A stretch of DNA of 64,000 nt from Phenylobacterium sp. (GCA_018001015.1 JAGNIV010000003.1:183272-247271), one strand, 5' to 3'. Numbered from the stretch's first letter, positions 35,539-44,384 are shown. Numbers and translations: made by a program. The notes: generated from the letters alone by a model not told the origin.

Positions 35539-36723
35539 CTACTCCGCCGCCATCAGCGCCGGGTGATCACGCAGGCTGGGGTCCAGTCCCTTGCCCATCA
35601 GGTCGATGAAGTTGTCGCGGTAGAAGCCGCGCTTGGCCGCCTCGGAGCAGCCCTCCAGGGCGTCGTTGAATCGCTTGAGCGGATTGCGACCACCTTCCAC
35701 GTGGGGGAAGTCCGAGGAGAACAGGCACATCTCCGGCCCCGAGTTGGCGATGATCCAGGCGGTGTCCTCGTGCGGATAGGGGGTCACCCGCAACTGGCGG
35801 CGCAGGATCTCGCTGGGTTTCCCTGTGAGCTTCTGCAGGCGCTCCTCCTTGCCGAAGGCCGCCGCGCCCGAGTCCATGAACCGCATCAGGCTGGGCAGCC
35901 AGGACGCCCCCAGCTCGATGGCTCCGAACTTCAGGTTCGGGAAGCGGTCGAAGACCCCGTCGATCACCAGGGCCGACAGGGTCTGCCAGACCGACAGCGG
36001 GATCGACATGAAGGTGAGCGAGGTGAAGTTTTCCGCCCCGCCGTGGAAGTCCAGCACGCGCGGCCCGCCGTTCTCCAGATAGGCCTCGTGCATCTTCTCC
36101 TCGCCGCCGACGTGGAACAGGATCGGCACGCCGGCCTCCTGGGCCACCGCCCACAGGGGATCGAGGCCGCTGTGGCTGGGGGCGTGATGCGGCGGGTGAC
36201 GCGAGGGGATGACCAGGCCCTTACAGCCCAGTTCGATGGCCTCGCGGGCGATGTCGGCGGCCCGGTCGAGGTCCACCAGGGTCACATAGCCTGTAGCCAG
36301 CAGCCGGCGGTCCACCGCGCAGAAGTCCGTCATCATGCGATTGTGAGCCCGCGCCCCGGCCACGGCCAGCTCGACCTCGCCCATCTCCTCCAGGCCATAA
36401 TTGCCCAGCGCCGCTGTGGTGAAGACCAGCTGGCTGGTGAAGCCCAGCAGATCCAGCGCCCTGGGGCGGTCGGCGTTGCGGAACGACCCCATCGCCTGGA
36501 AGTTCTTACGCAGCAGCAGGTTGGCTTCGTCGCCGGCCCGGAACTCGGGGTCGTCGTGCAGGGCCTCCGCCTTCGCCGTCCACTCCACCAGGGCGTTCTT
36601 CTTCAGGGTCTTGGCCGCGAAGTCCTCTCGGTGACGCGCCTCCACATAGGGGAGGATGGCCCCGGGAAGCTCCATGACATGACTGTCGGCGTCATGGATG
36701 GTCTGGCCCTCAACGTAAGGCAT
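35539..36723 (-). CDS. Amidohydrolase family metal-dependent hydrolase
   Basis: Protein of 394 residues from the ATG at 36723 (MPYVEGQTIHDADSHVMELP). The DADSHVME near residue 12 resembles the metal-binding start of amidohydrolase-2 (ACMSD/TIM-barrel) proteins; later blocks are FHVGGEEKMHEAY and CLFSSDFPHVEGG with the final aspartate. These enzymes decarboxylate or hydrolyse aromatic acids and related compounds; substrate unknown. The start is only 14 bases from the divergent glycosylase start. Confidence 0.88.
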   Translation of the reverse strand: MPYVEGQTIHDADSHVMELPGAILPYVEARHREDFAAKTLKKNALVEWTAKAEALHDDPEFRAGDEANLLLRKNFQAMGSFRNADRPRALDLLGFTSQLVFTTAALGNYGLEEMGEVELAVAGARAHNRMMTDFCAVDRRLLATGYVTLVDLDRAADIAREAIELGCKGLVIPSRHPPHHAPSHSGLDPLWAVAQEAGVPILFHVGGEEKMHEAYLENGGPRVLDFHGGAENFTSLTFMSIPLSVWQTLSALVIDGVFDRFPNLKFGAIELGASWLPSLMRFMDSGAAAFGKEERLQKLTGKPSEILRRQLRVTPYPHEDTAWIIANSGPEMCLFSSDFPHVEGGRNPLKRFNDALEGCSEAAKRGFYRDNFIDLMGKGLDPSLRDHPALMAAE

Positions 36724-36737
36724 GGCGTTCTTCCCTG

Positions 36738-37337
36738 ATGAGTTCTTTTCTTTCCGGCAGTTCGGACCCAAGCCAACCCCGCGTCAAGCTGTTCGCGCGC
36801 CATCCCGCCGACGTCGCGCGCGACCTGATCGGCATGATCCTCACCGTGGACGGGGTGGGGGGCGCCATCGTCGAGACCGAGGCCTACCACCACGAAGACC
36901 CCGCCTCGCACACCTTCAATGGGCCAACGCCGCGCAACGCCGCCATGTTCGGCCCCGTCGGCCGCGCCTATGTCTACCGTTCCTACGGCCTGCACTGGTG
37001 CCTGAACTTCGTCTGCGGCGACACGCCGGGCAGCGCCGTGCTGATCCGCGCCCTGGAGCCGATGCGCGGCGTCGAGCTGATGCGGGAACGGCGGGGCATG
37101 GAGGCCCAACGCCTGCTCTGCGCGGGGCCGGGGCGGCTATGCCAGGCCCTGGCCATCTCCCGCGAGCACGACGAGGCGCCGCTGGACAGGCCACCCTTCG
37201 CCCTGGAGCCTTCGATGCGGGCCCCCGAGATCGTGGTGGGCCCGCGTATCGGCCTCACCAAGGGGGTTCAGACCCCCTGGCGCTACGGTCTGGCCGGCTC
37301 GAAGTTCCTGAGCCGGCCGTTCCCGAAGTCGTTCTAG
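36738..37337 (+). CDS. DNA-3-methyladenine glycosylase (AAG/MPG type)
   Basis: Protein of 199 residues. Excises alkylated purines in base-excision repair. Signature blocks: LFARHPADVARDLIGMIL, IVETEAYHHEDPASHTF with the catalytic glutamate, GRAYVYRSYGLHWCLNFV with the flipped-base pocket tyrosine, and AGPGRLCQALAI. Unrelated in fold to AlkA and Tag. Overlaps the convergent peroxiredoxin by four bases. No good ribosome site is seen before this ATG. Confidence 0.92.
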   Translation: MSSFLSGSSDPSQPRVKLFARHPADVARDLIGMILTVDGVGGAIVETEAYHHEDPASHTFNGPTPRNAAMFGPVGRAYVYRSYGLHWCLNFVCGDTPGSAVLIRALEPMRGVELMRERRGMEAQRLLCAGPGRLCQALAISREHDEAPLDRPPFALEPSMRAPEIVVGPRIGLTKGVQTPWRYGLAGSKFLSRPFPKSF

Positions 37338-37816
37338 AGCTGGGCCAGCAGGTAGTCGGCGGCCGAGACCTTGAATTCACCGGGCGCCTCGACGTTCAGC
37401 TCCTTCACCACCCCGTCCTCGACGATCATCGAATAGCGCTGCGAGCGCAGGCCCAGGCCGAACTTGGAGCCGTCCATGTCGAGGCCCACGGCCTTGGTGA
37501 AGTCGCCGGCCGGATCGGCGATCATCTGCATGGTGTCCAGCACGCCCTGGTTCTCGCCCCAGGCCTTCATCACGAAGGCGTCGTTCACCGACAGGCAGAC
37601 GATGGCGTCGACGCCCTTGCCCTTGATCTCGCCCGCCAGGTCCTTGTAGCCGGGCACATGCTTGGCCGAGCAGGTGGGGGTGAAGGCGCCGGGGACGGCG
37701 AAGAAGGCCACCTTCTTGCCGCCGAAGATCTCGTCGGTGGTGGTGGGCTTGGGGCCTTCGGAGGTTCCGGCGATGAGGTTGGCGCTGGGCAGCTTGTCGC
37801 CGACTTTGATGGTCAT
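37334..37816 (-). CDS. Peroxiredoxin, Prx5/glutaredoxin-type (atypical)
   Basis: Protein of 160 residues from the ATG at 37816. The peroxidatic Cys is in VPGAFTPTCSAKHVPGY near residue 49; Thr and Arg of the active site are present (the later SQRY carries the Arg region). The AhpC/TSA fold of the Prx5 subfamily (DGVVKELNVE, KVSAADYLL) reduces hydroperoxides with thiol donors. A long upstream open frame is the antisense of yqgE. Confidence 0.94.
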   Translation of the reverse strand: MTIKVGDKLPSANLIAGTSEGPKPTTTDEIFGGKKVAFFAVPGAFTPTCSAKHVPGYKDLAGEIKGKGVDAIVCLSVNDAFVMKAWGENQGVLDTMQMIADPAGDFTKAVGLDMDGSKFGLGLRSQRYSMIVEDGVVKELNVEAPGEFKVSAADYLLAQL

Positions 37817-37931
37817 GGTCTCTCTCCCGTGATGGCGTTGGAAACCAGATAAGCCTGCGCCGCCGGCGTTCAACGCAGAACTTCTGGGGTCGAGACTTGA
37901 AAGCGCCGCGTTCGCCTTCAAACTAGGGACG

Positions 37932-38498
37932 ATGGACGACGCCACCTTCCTTTCGGGCCAGCTCTTGATCGCCATGCCCGGCATCGGCGACCCGCGCTTC
38001 GAGCGCGCCCTGGTGCTGATCTGCGCCCACGACGAGACCCACGCCATGGGGATCGCGATCAACCGGCCGGTCGAGGGGCTGACCGTCCCCGACCTGCTCA
38101 AGCGCCTGGACGTGAAGTCGGAGATCGAGATTCCGCCTGACCTGGTGCTGATCGGCGGCCCGGTGCAGCGCGAGCGCGGCTTCGTGGTCCACACCGACGA
38201 CTACAGCGCCGGCAACCACTCGATCGAGCTGGGCGGCGGCGTGGCCCTGACCCCCACCCGCGAGGCGCTGGAGGCCATGGGGACGGAGGATCACCCTCGC
38301 CGCGCCCTGCTGGCGCTCGGCTATGCCGGCTGGGGCGCGGGCCAACTGGAATATGAGATCCGCGAGAACGTCTGGCTCACCTGCCCCGCCGACGAGGCCC
38401 TCATCTTCGACCCCGACTATGATCGCAAGTGGACCAAGGCGCTCGCCAAGCTGGGGGTCGATGCGAGCCTGCTGACGGCTGAGGCGGGCCGGGCTTAA
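37932..38498 (+). CDS. YqgE/AlgH family protein
   Basis: Protein of 188 residues starting MDDATFLSGQLLIAMPGIGD, which is the family hallmark (LxG-LLIAMPxxxD). Further blocks: GIAINRPVEGLT, IGGPVQRERGFVVHT, LGYAGWGAGQLEYEI. UPF0301; role unknown, in Pseudomonas AlgH affects alginate and other traits, and structures show an alpha/beta fold. Downstream gap holds the inverted repeat at 38506. Confidence 0.94.
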   Translation: MDDATFLSGQLLIAMPGIGDPRFERALVLICAHDETHAMGIAINRPVEGLTVPDLLKRLDVKSEIEIPPDLVLIGGPVQRERGFVVHTDDYSAGNHSIELGGGVALTPTREALEAMGTEDHPRRALLALGYAGWGAGQLEYEIRENVWLTCPADEALIFDPDYDRKWTKALAKLGVDASLLTAEAGRA

Positions 38499-38505
38499 CC
38501 GCAAA

Positions 38506-38615
38506 CCCGCTCCTCCCGGCGAAGGCCGGGACCCAGATGCATCAGCCGTTTTCAGGACTCCTGGCGCAGGTGGGGAGCTGTGACCTGGATCCCGGCCTTC
38601 GCCGGGACGAGCGGG
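38506..38615. repeat. CCCGGC-GAAGG-type inverted repeat pair
   Basis: A 31-base arm at 38506-38536 and its near-perfect reverse complement (two mismatches) at 38585-38615 enclose 48 bases. Each arm itself contains the small hairpin TCCCGGCGAAGGCCGGGA. This is the common alphaproteobacterial repeat core. It lies between convergent yqgE and the GGDEF-EAL gene and could terminate both. A related unit is at 60222-60318. Confidence 0.75.
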
Positions 38616-38621
38616 GAAAGA

Positions 38622-40280
38622 TCAGCCCCGCGCCTTCACCGGCGCCGCGCCGTCGACATAGCTTTCGTTGAGATAGACCTCGGCCTCCTGCGGCGAAAGC
38701 GCCGGGGCATAGCCGAAGCCCTGGCCGTAGTCGCAGCCCACCGCCAGGAGGCCCTTGGCCATCTGGGCGTTCTCGACACCCTCGGCCACCACTTCCAGGG
38801 CCAGGTCCTGGCCCAGTTTCACGACGGAGGAGACGATCTTCGCCGAGCCCGGGTTGGTGGCCATGGTGCGCACGAAATAACGGTCGATCTTCAGGGTGTC
38901 GAAGGGCAACCGGGTCAGGTAGCTGAGCGACGAGAAGCCGGTGCCGAAGTCGTCCAGCGCCAGCGCTGCGCCGGCCTCGCGCAGGTTCCCCAGGATCACG
39001 GCGGCCCGGTCGGGATCGCGCATGACGTCACCCTCGGTGACCTCCAGCTTCAGCGCGCCCGGCGGCAGGCCGGTCTCGCGGCGAATGCGAATGACATCGG
39101 ACACCAGGTCGGGCCGGTCGATCTCGCCAGTGGAGAGGTTCACCGCCACGGTCAGTTCTCCCGCCGCCCGGTGGTTGTTGCGCCAGACGGCCAGCTGCTC
39201 GGCGGCCTGGCGCATCATCAGGGCGCCCAGCTCGCTCATCAGCCCCATCTCATCGCAGAGCGGCAGGAACTGGTCCGGCGTCAGCAGGCCACGGCGCGGG
39301 TGTTTCCAGCGCACCAGGGCCTCGAAGCCCGACAGCGCCCCGGTCGAGAGACGCACGATGGGCTGATAATAGGCCGTCAGCTCGCCGCGCCCGATGGCGC
39401 CGCGCAGATCGCTCTCCAGGGCCAGGCGCGAGAGGCCGTCGGTCTCCATGGTGCGGCCATAGGCGGCCCCGCCGCCCCGGCCGTTGCTCTTGGCCGATTC
39501 CACCGCCAGCTCGGCCCGGCGCAGCAGTTCGGCGGCTTCGGGCGCGTCGTCGCCGCCCATGGCCTCGACGGCGCCGATGGAAAGGGTGGGGTGGATGTCG
39601 AAGCCGGCGACCCGCAGAGGCTGCTCCAGGGCCTTGCGCAGGATCTCGGCCGCGCTGATGGCGCGGATGGGGCTCAGCAGGGCGAACTCATCCTCGCCGA
39701 TCCGGGCCATCAGCACCCCGGGCGGGAAGGCCGCGGCCATCCGTGAGCCCAGGGCGGCCAGCACCAGGTCGGCGCGTTCGTGGCCCAGGGCCTCGTTCAG
39801 GCGGCGCAGGCGGTCGAGGTCGGCCACCACCAGTTCGTGGACGCCCGGGGTCTGCAGCCGCTCGCGGGCTTGGGCGATGAAACTCTTGCGATCAAGCAGG
39901 CCGGTCAGCTTGTCGACGTCGGAGGCGGCGAACTTGGTCTCCGGCGCCACGACGCCGGCGGCGCGAAGCCCCTCCTCCAGCCAGACGCCGCGCCAGATGC
40001 ATATCCCGCCAGCCCGCATCCGCAGGCGCACGGCGATCTCGCTGCCGGGCTCCTGGACGCGCAGGACTTCCTCGGCCAGGGCCCGGTCCTGGGGCATGGC
40101 CAGCGCGCGCATGGCGGCGGACGAACATTCGGGCGCGAGGGGACCAAGGCCGAGCGCGCGCGACGCCCCGGTGATACGCAGCCGGTCGCGTTCCGGCTCC
40201 CATAGCCAGAGCGCCACGTCGGCGGCGCCCAACGCCTCAAGCGTCGTCGTGGCGTCCCAGATCCAACGGTCGTTCGCCAT
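38622..40280 (-). CDS. GGDEF-EAL domain protein (c-di-GMP phosphodiesterase candidate)
   Basis: Protein of 552 residues: N-terminal PAS-like segment (~1-120), GGDEF domain (~120-285) and EAL domain (~295-545). The GGDEF motif is altered to GEDEF (LMARIGEDEFALL), so cyclase activity is doubtful. The EAL motif is intact (GFEALVRWKHP), as are the DDFGTGFSSLSYL metal block and the later catalytic KxxR/ E in VVAEGVE. Likely a c-di-GMP phosphodiesterase. No membrane segment, so cytoplasmic. Confidence 0.9.
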   Translation of the reverse strand: MANDRWIWDATTTLEALGAADVALWLWEPERDRLRITGASRALGLGPLAPECSSAAMRALAMPQDRALAEEVLRVQEPGSEIAVRLRMRAGGICIWRGVWLEEGLRAAGVVAPETKFAASDVDKLTGLLDRKSFIAQARERLQTPGVHELVVADLDRLRRLNEALGHERADLVLAALGSRMAAAFPPGVLMARIGEDEFALLSPIRAISAAEILRKALEQPLRVAGFDIHPTLSIGAVEAMGGDDAPEAAELLRRAELAVESAKSNGRGGGAAYGRTMETDGLSRLALESDLRGAIGRGELTAYYQPIVRLSTGALSGFEALVRWKHPRRGLLTPDQFLPLCDEMGLMSELGALMMRQAAEQLAVWRNNHRAAGELTVAVNLSTGEIDRPDLVSDVIRIRRETGLPPGALKLEVTEGDVMRDPDRAAVILGNLREAGAALALDDFGTGFSSLSYLTRLPFDTLKIDRYFVRTMATNPGSAKIVSSVVKLGQDLALEVVAEGVENAQMAKGLLAVGCDYGQGFGYAPALSPQEAEVYLNESYVDGAAPVKARG

Positions 40281-40309
40281 CGCCTCGACTAACTCTGGCC
40301 ATGCGCCGG

Positions 40310-40921
40310 CTAGACCGACACTCCCTGATCAGGCTCCAGGGCCGCGCGAAGCGGCGACACAAGCCCGAACAGGACATGATCTCGCCAAACGCCGTTAATT
40401 TTCAAATAAGCCTTCGCATATCCTTCCTCGGCAAACCCGGCACGGTTGAGCAGTTTCCGGCTGGGTTCGTTGGTCGGAAGGCAGGCGGCCTCCAGGCGAT
40501 GCAGCGCGAGGGTGCGGAAGGAAAACAGGGTGAGCGCCCGAACGGCGGCCAGGGTTTGTCCTTGCCGGGCAAAGGCTTGGCCGCACCAGTAACCCACCGA
40601 GCCCATCTGGGCGACGCCACGGCGGACGTTTGAGAGCGTGATCCCGCCGGTCAGGGCCTCGTCGCTGGAGCGGAAAACGAAGAACGGATAGGCCAAACCC
40701 GCCTCGCGATCGCGGGCGTAGGCGGTCAGTCTGCGGCGGAAGGCCGCGCGGCTCAGGTCATCGGCGGGCCAGGTCGGCTCCCAGGGTTGCAGGAAGTCGC
40801 GCGAGGCGGCGCGCAGTTCCCGCCATTCCTCGAAGTCGGCGTTGCGGGCGGGACGCAGGAATACCCCCTCGCCGTCCACGCGTAGGCCGCTCTCCGGCGC
40901 GATCCAGTCCAGCAGGGCCAT
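40310..40921 (-). CDS. GNAT N-acetyltransferase, RimJ/RimL-like
   Basis: Protein of 203 residues. GNAT fold with the RimJ type of motif: LRAASRDFLQPWEPTW near the start, GYWCGQAFARQGQTLAAVRALTLFSF as the acetyl-CoA loop, and LPTNEPSRKLLNRAGFAEEGYAKAYLKINGVWRDHVLF near the end. Members acetylate ribosomal protein N-termini or other amines. It lies downstream of the M16 peptidase on the same strand, after a hairpin. Confidence 0.9.
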   Translation of the reverse strand: MALLDWIAPESGLRVDGEGVFLRPARNADFEEWRELRAASRDFLQPWEPTWPADDLSRAAFRRRLTAYARDREAGLAYPFFVFRSSDEALTGGITLSNVRRGVAQMGSVGYWCGQAFARQGQTLAAVRALTLFSFRTLALHRLEAACLPTNEPSRKLLNRAGFAEEGYAKAYLKINGVWRDHVLFGLVSPLRAALEPDQGVSV

Positions 40922-40963
40922 GGGAGGAAGGTCGGCCGCACGGCGCGGGGCGTCAAGGGGCCC

Positions 40964-40985
40964 CTTCCCCCATGAATGGGGGAAG
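40964..40985 (-). terminator. Hairpin after the cox-thrC-M16 operon
   Basis: CTTCCCCCAT and ATGGGGGAAG around ga form a 10-bp stem just after the M16 peptidase stop. Related to the G/C-run repeat family (single half). It is the likely end of the long cox operon transcript, though no T run is seen. Confidence 0.55.
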
Positions 40986-40990
40986 CTGCG

Positions 40991-42256
40991 CTACCCGAAC
41001 AACGCCTTCTGGAAGGCGTCCGCGGCCTTGAGCGCGGCCTTGGGGCCCAGCACGCTGACGGCGGCCTTGCCCGGCGCCAGCAGGGAGGCCCCCAGGCGGG
41101 CGAGATCGGCGGCCTCGACGGCGTCGATCTGCTCTGCGATCTCGGCGGTGGCCAGCAGGCGTCCGAACAGCAGCACCTGGCCGGCGGCCTGTTCGGTGCG
41201 CGACTGCAGCGACTCGCGCGCCATGAACATGCCGGCCTTGAGCTGGGCCTTGGCGCGGGCCAACTCAGCAGGTTCGACGCCCTCGGCCAGGCCCTGGATC
41301 TCCCCGGCCGCCACCTTGGCCAGTTCGGCGGCGTCCTTGGCCGCGCAGCCGGCGAACACGCCGAGCACGCCGGTGTCGGCATAGGTCTCCGAATAGGCGT
41401 CCACCGCATAGGCCAGGCCGCGCTTCTCGCGGGCCTCCTGGAACAGCCGCGAGGCCATGCCGCCACCCAGGATCTCGGCGAACAGACGCAGGGCGAAATA
41501 GTCGTCGTGCCGGACGCCGACGGAGGGCAGCAGGAAGACGAGGTTGGCCTGCTCCAGCGACTTGGCCGCCGTCTGAGTCCCGCCGGTGAAGACGCCCGGC
41601 GCGGGGTCGGCGATCGGCTTGCCCACCGCGCCGCCGAAGTCGCGCTCGGCGAGTTTCAGCACCTCGTCCTCGGTGACCGCACCCGAGGCTGAGAAGATCA
41701 GGGTTTCCGGCGCATAGAGCGCCGCGCGCCAGTCGGCGAGGGTCTCCCGGGTGGCCGGCGCGATGGAGACCTCGGTTCCCAGGATTGAGCGCCCCAGCGC
41801 CTGGCCTGCGAAGGCCGCGCCCTGGGCCATCTCGAAGACCACGTCGTCGGGGGTGTCGGTGGCCTCGGCGATCTCCTGCCCCACCACCTGTTTCTCGCGG
41901 GTCAGGTCGGCGGGCGCGATCACCGGCCGCTGGATCAGGTCGGCCAGCACCGCCGAGCCGAGGTCGAGACCGCCGGCCAGGGCCCTGATCTGGAAACTGG
42001 TGCGCTCATAGCCGGTGGCGGCGTTGATCGAGCCGCCCTGCGCCTCCACCACCTCGACGATCTCGCGGGCGGAACGGTCGCCCGCGCCCTTGAAGACCAT
42101 GTGCTCCAGCAGGTGGGACCACCCCGAGCGGGCCTCGTCCTCGAACCGCGCGCCGCGGCCGGCGACAACGGACAGGGCCACGGTCTCAAGTCCGGGGACC
42201 GGGTCGCAGACGACGCGGACGCCGTTGGAGAGGGTGTGCAGCGTGGCCAGGATCAG
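40991..42256 (-). CDS. M16 family zinc peptidase (pitrilysin/MPP-like)
   Basis: About 421 residues if started at CTG (42256), which overlaps the thrC stop as CTGA. The zinc motif HLLEH lies in WSHLLEHMVFKG. The first standard start in frame, a GTG at 42181, would begin inside the conserved first strand and lose LHTLSNGVRVVCDPVPGLE, a block that family members need. No ATG, GTG or TTG exists further up in frame before thrC coding. It resembles mitochondrial processing peptidase beta and is likely cytoplasmic or periplasmic without a signal peptide seen. Confidence 0.85.
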   Translation of the reverse strand: MILATLHTLSNGVRVVCDPVPGLETVALSVVAGRGARFEDEARSGWSHLLEHMVFKGAGDRSAREIVEVVEAQGGSINAATGYERTSFQIRALAGGLDLGSAVLADLIQRPVIAPADLTREKQVVGQEIAEATDTPDDVVFEMAQGAAFAGQALGRSILGTEVSIAPATRETLADWRAALYAPETLIFSASGAVTEDEVLKLAERDFGGAVGKPIADPAPGVFTGGTQTAAKSLEQANLVFLLPSVGVRHDDYFALRLFAEILGGGMASRLFQEAREKRGLAYAVDAYSETYADTGVLGVFAGCAAKDAAELAKVAAGEIQGLAEGVEPAELARAKAQLKAGMFMARESLQSRTEQAAGQVLLFGRLLATAEIAEQIDAVEAADLARLGASLLAPGKAAVSVLGPKAALKAADAFQKALFG

Positions 42257-43644
42257 CTTCCCGCGAAGGCCTGGACGTAGGCCTTGATGGTGTCGGCGTC
42301 GGCCGGAAGCCGGTCGAAGCGCTCCGCCTTTCCCGCCAGGTTCTGGGCGCTGCGCGGCATCACCGGGGTCTCGCCGCAGGCGGCGCTGACGGCCTCCGGG
42401 AACTTCGCGGCGTGGGCCGTCGACAGCACCACGATGGGATCGGTGATCTCGCGCGCCCGGCGGAAGGCGGCCATGCCCACCGCGGTGTGGGGGTCGATCA
42501 GTTCGCCGGTCTCGTTGAGCGTGGCGACGATGGAGCCGCTGGTCTCGCGCTCGTTGATGGCCATGCCCAAAAAGGTCTCGCGCATCATGGCCAGCGCGCC
42601 GGGCGGGATATCGATCACCCCGGTGTCGCCGAAGGCCTTGAAGGCTCGCGCCGTTTCCACGCCATCGCGGCGGACGGCTTCGAAATACAGCCGCTCGAAG
42701 TTGGAAGCCGACTGGATGTCCATGGCCGGCGACTGGGTGTGGGCCACCGCGCCGCGGCTGTAGCGGCCGTCCTGGAAGGCGCGCGCCAGGATGTCGTTGG
42801 AATTGGTGGCCACGATGATCTTGGAGATCGGCAGCCCCATGCGCTTGGCCATGAAACCCGCGAAGCCGTCGCCGAAATTGCCCGACGGCACGGCGAACGC
42901 CACCGGCCGGTGCGGCGCGCCCACCGCGACGGCGCTGGTGAAGTAGTAGACCGCCTGGGCGACGATGCGAGCGAAGTTGATGGAGTTCACCGCCGACAGG
43001 CCCACCGACTGCTTCAGGCCCTGGTCGCCGAGCGCGTCCTTCAGGATCGCCTGGCAGTCGTCGAAGGTGCCCGAGACCGCCACGCAGCGGACATTGTCCT
43101 CACTGGCGGTGGTCATGAAACGGCGCTGCACCTCGCTGATGCGGCCGTCCGGGAACATGGCGACGATGCGCGTGTTGGCGCGGCCCCGGAAGGCCTCCAC
43201 CGCCGCCCCGCCGGTGTCGCCCGAGGTGGCGCAGAGGATGGTCTGGGTGCGGTTCTGAGCCGACAGCACGTGGTCGCTCAGCCGGGCCAGCAGCTGCATC
43301 GCCACGTCCTTGAACGCCAGGCTCGGCCCGTGGAACAGTTCGGCGAGGAAGCCGCCGGGATAGAGCTGCTTCACCGGCACGACGGCGGCGTGGGTGAAGG
43401 TCCCGTAGGCCTCGGCGCACATCTCGGCCAGGGTCTCGCGGGGGATCTCGTCGCCGACGAAGCGGGCCAGGATCTCCGTGGCCACGTGGGCATAGGGCTT
43501 GCCGGCCAGGGCGGCGATCTCGCCATGGGTCAGGCTCGGCCATTCCTCCGGCACATAGAGGCCGCCGTCGGGCGCCAGGCCCGCCAGGATCGCGTCGACA
43601 AAGCCGACCGAGGGCGACTGCCCCCGCGTAGAAACGTACCGCAT
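42253..43644 (-). CDS. thrC: Threonine synthase
   Basis: Protein of 463 residues from the ATG at 43644, which overlaps the SURF1 stop as ATGA; an in-frame start five codons up is less likely. PLP enzyme converting O-phosphohomoserine to threonine. PLP lysine in PSLAFKDVAMQ near residue 105, and phosphate loop in PSGNFGDGFAGF. The N-terminus MRYVSTRGQSPSVGF is typical. It sits at the end of a cytochrome oxidase operon. Confidence 0.95.
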   Translation of the reverse strand: MRYVSTRGQSPSVGFVDAILAGLAPDGGLYVPEEWPSLTHGEIAALAGKPYAHVATEILARFVGDEIPRETLAEMCAEAYGTFTHAAVVPVKQLYPGGFLAELFHGPSLAFKDVAMQLLARLSDHVLSAQNRTQTILCATSGDTGGAAVEAFRGRANTRIVAMFPDGRISEVQRRFMTTASEDNVRCVAVSGTFDDCQAILKDALGDQGLKQSVGLSAVNSINFARIVAQAVYYFTSAVAVGAPHRPVAFAVPSGNFGDGFAGFMAKRMGLPISKIIVATNSNDILARAFQDGRYSRGAVAHTQSPAMDIQSASNFERLYFEAVRRDGVETARAFKAFGDTGVIDIPPGALAMMRETFLGMAINERETSGSIVATLNETGELIDPHTAVGMAAFRRAREITDPIVVLSTAHAAKFPEAVSAACGETPVMPRSAQNLAGKAERFDRLPADADTIKAYVQAFAGS

Positions 43645-44384
43645 CAAGCCTTCCACCATCGCCAGAGCATGGCGGCATAGACGGCGGCCAGGGCCCCCGC
43701 AAGGCCGAACCAGGTCAGGGCGTATTCGAGATGGCGGTTGGGGATTTCCGCCGGAAGCGGCTCGGGCTTCAGGGCCTGCCAGCCGGGGTTGGAACTGGTC
43801 TCCGCCGCCAGGATGATCGGCGCGGGGCTAACCGCCTTCAGGCGCGCGGCCATGGCCGGGATGTCGCGCGAGTACCAGTGATTGCCCTCGAGATCGTTGG
43901 GCGGGGTCACGAAGGTCGCCTTGTCCGGCGCGCGCAGCACGCCCACGAGGGCGACCGGGGTCCTGTCGCCCGGGTTCACCGGCGGCCGCGCGGAGATGTT
44001 GTCGGCGACGAAGCCGCGGTCCACCAGGATGGTGCGGTACCGGGCGCTCTGCACCGCGCAGGCCGAGATCAGCCGCAGGCCGGCGCCGCTCTCTCGGACC
44101 GAATAGAGCTCGAGATAGGGGGCGGCGCCCAGGCCCGGGCACTCGACCTTCACCCGGATGAAATCGCCCTGCCCACCCTGGGCCAGGCTGTCGAGGACGG
44201 GACCCAGCGGACGGGCCGGGGCGGCCTGCAGCGCCGCGACGCGCGCCAGCAGGTCGGTCTTCCACGCCAGGCGCTGCATCTGCCAGGCGCCCAGCCAGAC
44301 CAGGATGGCGGCGGCGATCAGGGTGGCGATGGTCAGGCCGAGAGGGAAGGCCTTGCGGGTGGAGGTGTCAGTGCTCGCCGTCAT
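43644..44384 (-). CDS. SURF1 family cytochrome oxidase assembly protein
   Basis: Protein of 246 residues. Two membrane helices (residues ~15-34 and ~222-240) flank a periplasmic domain. SURF1 helps insert haem a into subunit I. Motifs: LGAWQMQRLAWKTDLL just after helix 1 and NHWYSRDIP then NRHLEYALTWFGLA before helix 2. Overlaps the DUF983 gene by 17 bases and thrC by one base. Confidence 0.92.
   Translation of the reverse strand: MTASTDTSTRKAFPLGLTIATLIAAAILVWLGAWQMQRLAWKTDLLARVAALQAAPARPLGPVLDSLAQGGQGDFIRVKVECPGLGAAPYLELYSVRESGAGLRLISACAVQSARYRTILVDRGFVADNISARPPVNPGDRTPVALVGVLRAPDKATFVTPPNDLEGNHWYSRDIPAMAARLKAVSPAPIILAAETSSNPGWQALKPEPLPAEIPNRHLEYALTWFGLAGALAAVYAAMLWRWWKA

Noticed and set aside
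36722-37852. Plus-strand open frame overlapping the 3-methyladenine glycosylase in another frame
   Set aside because: Arg/Pro/Ala-rich shadow; the glycosylase frame has all conserved motifs.
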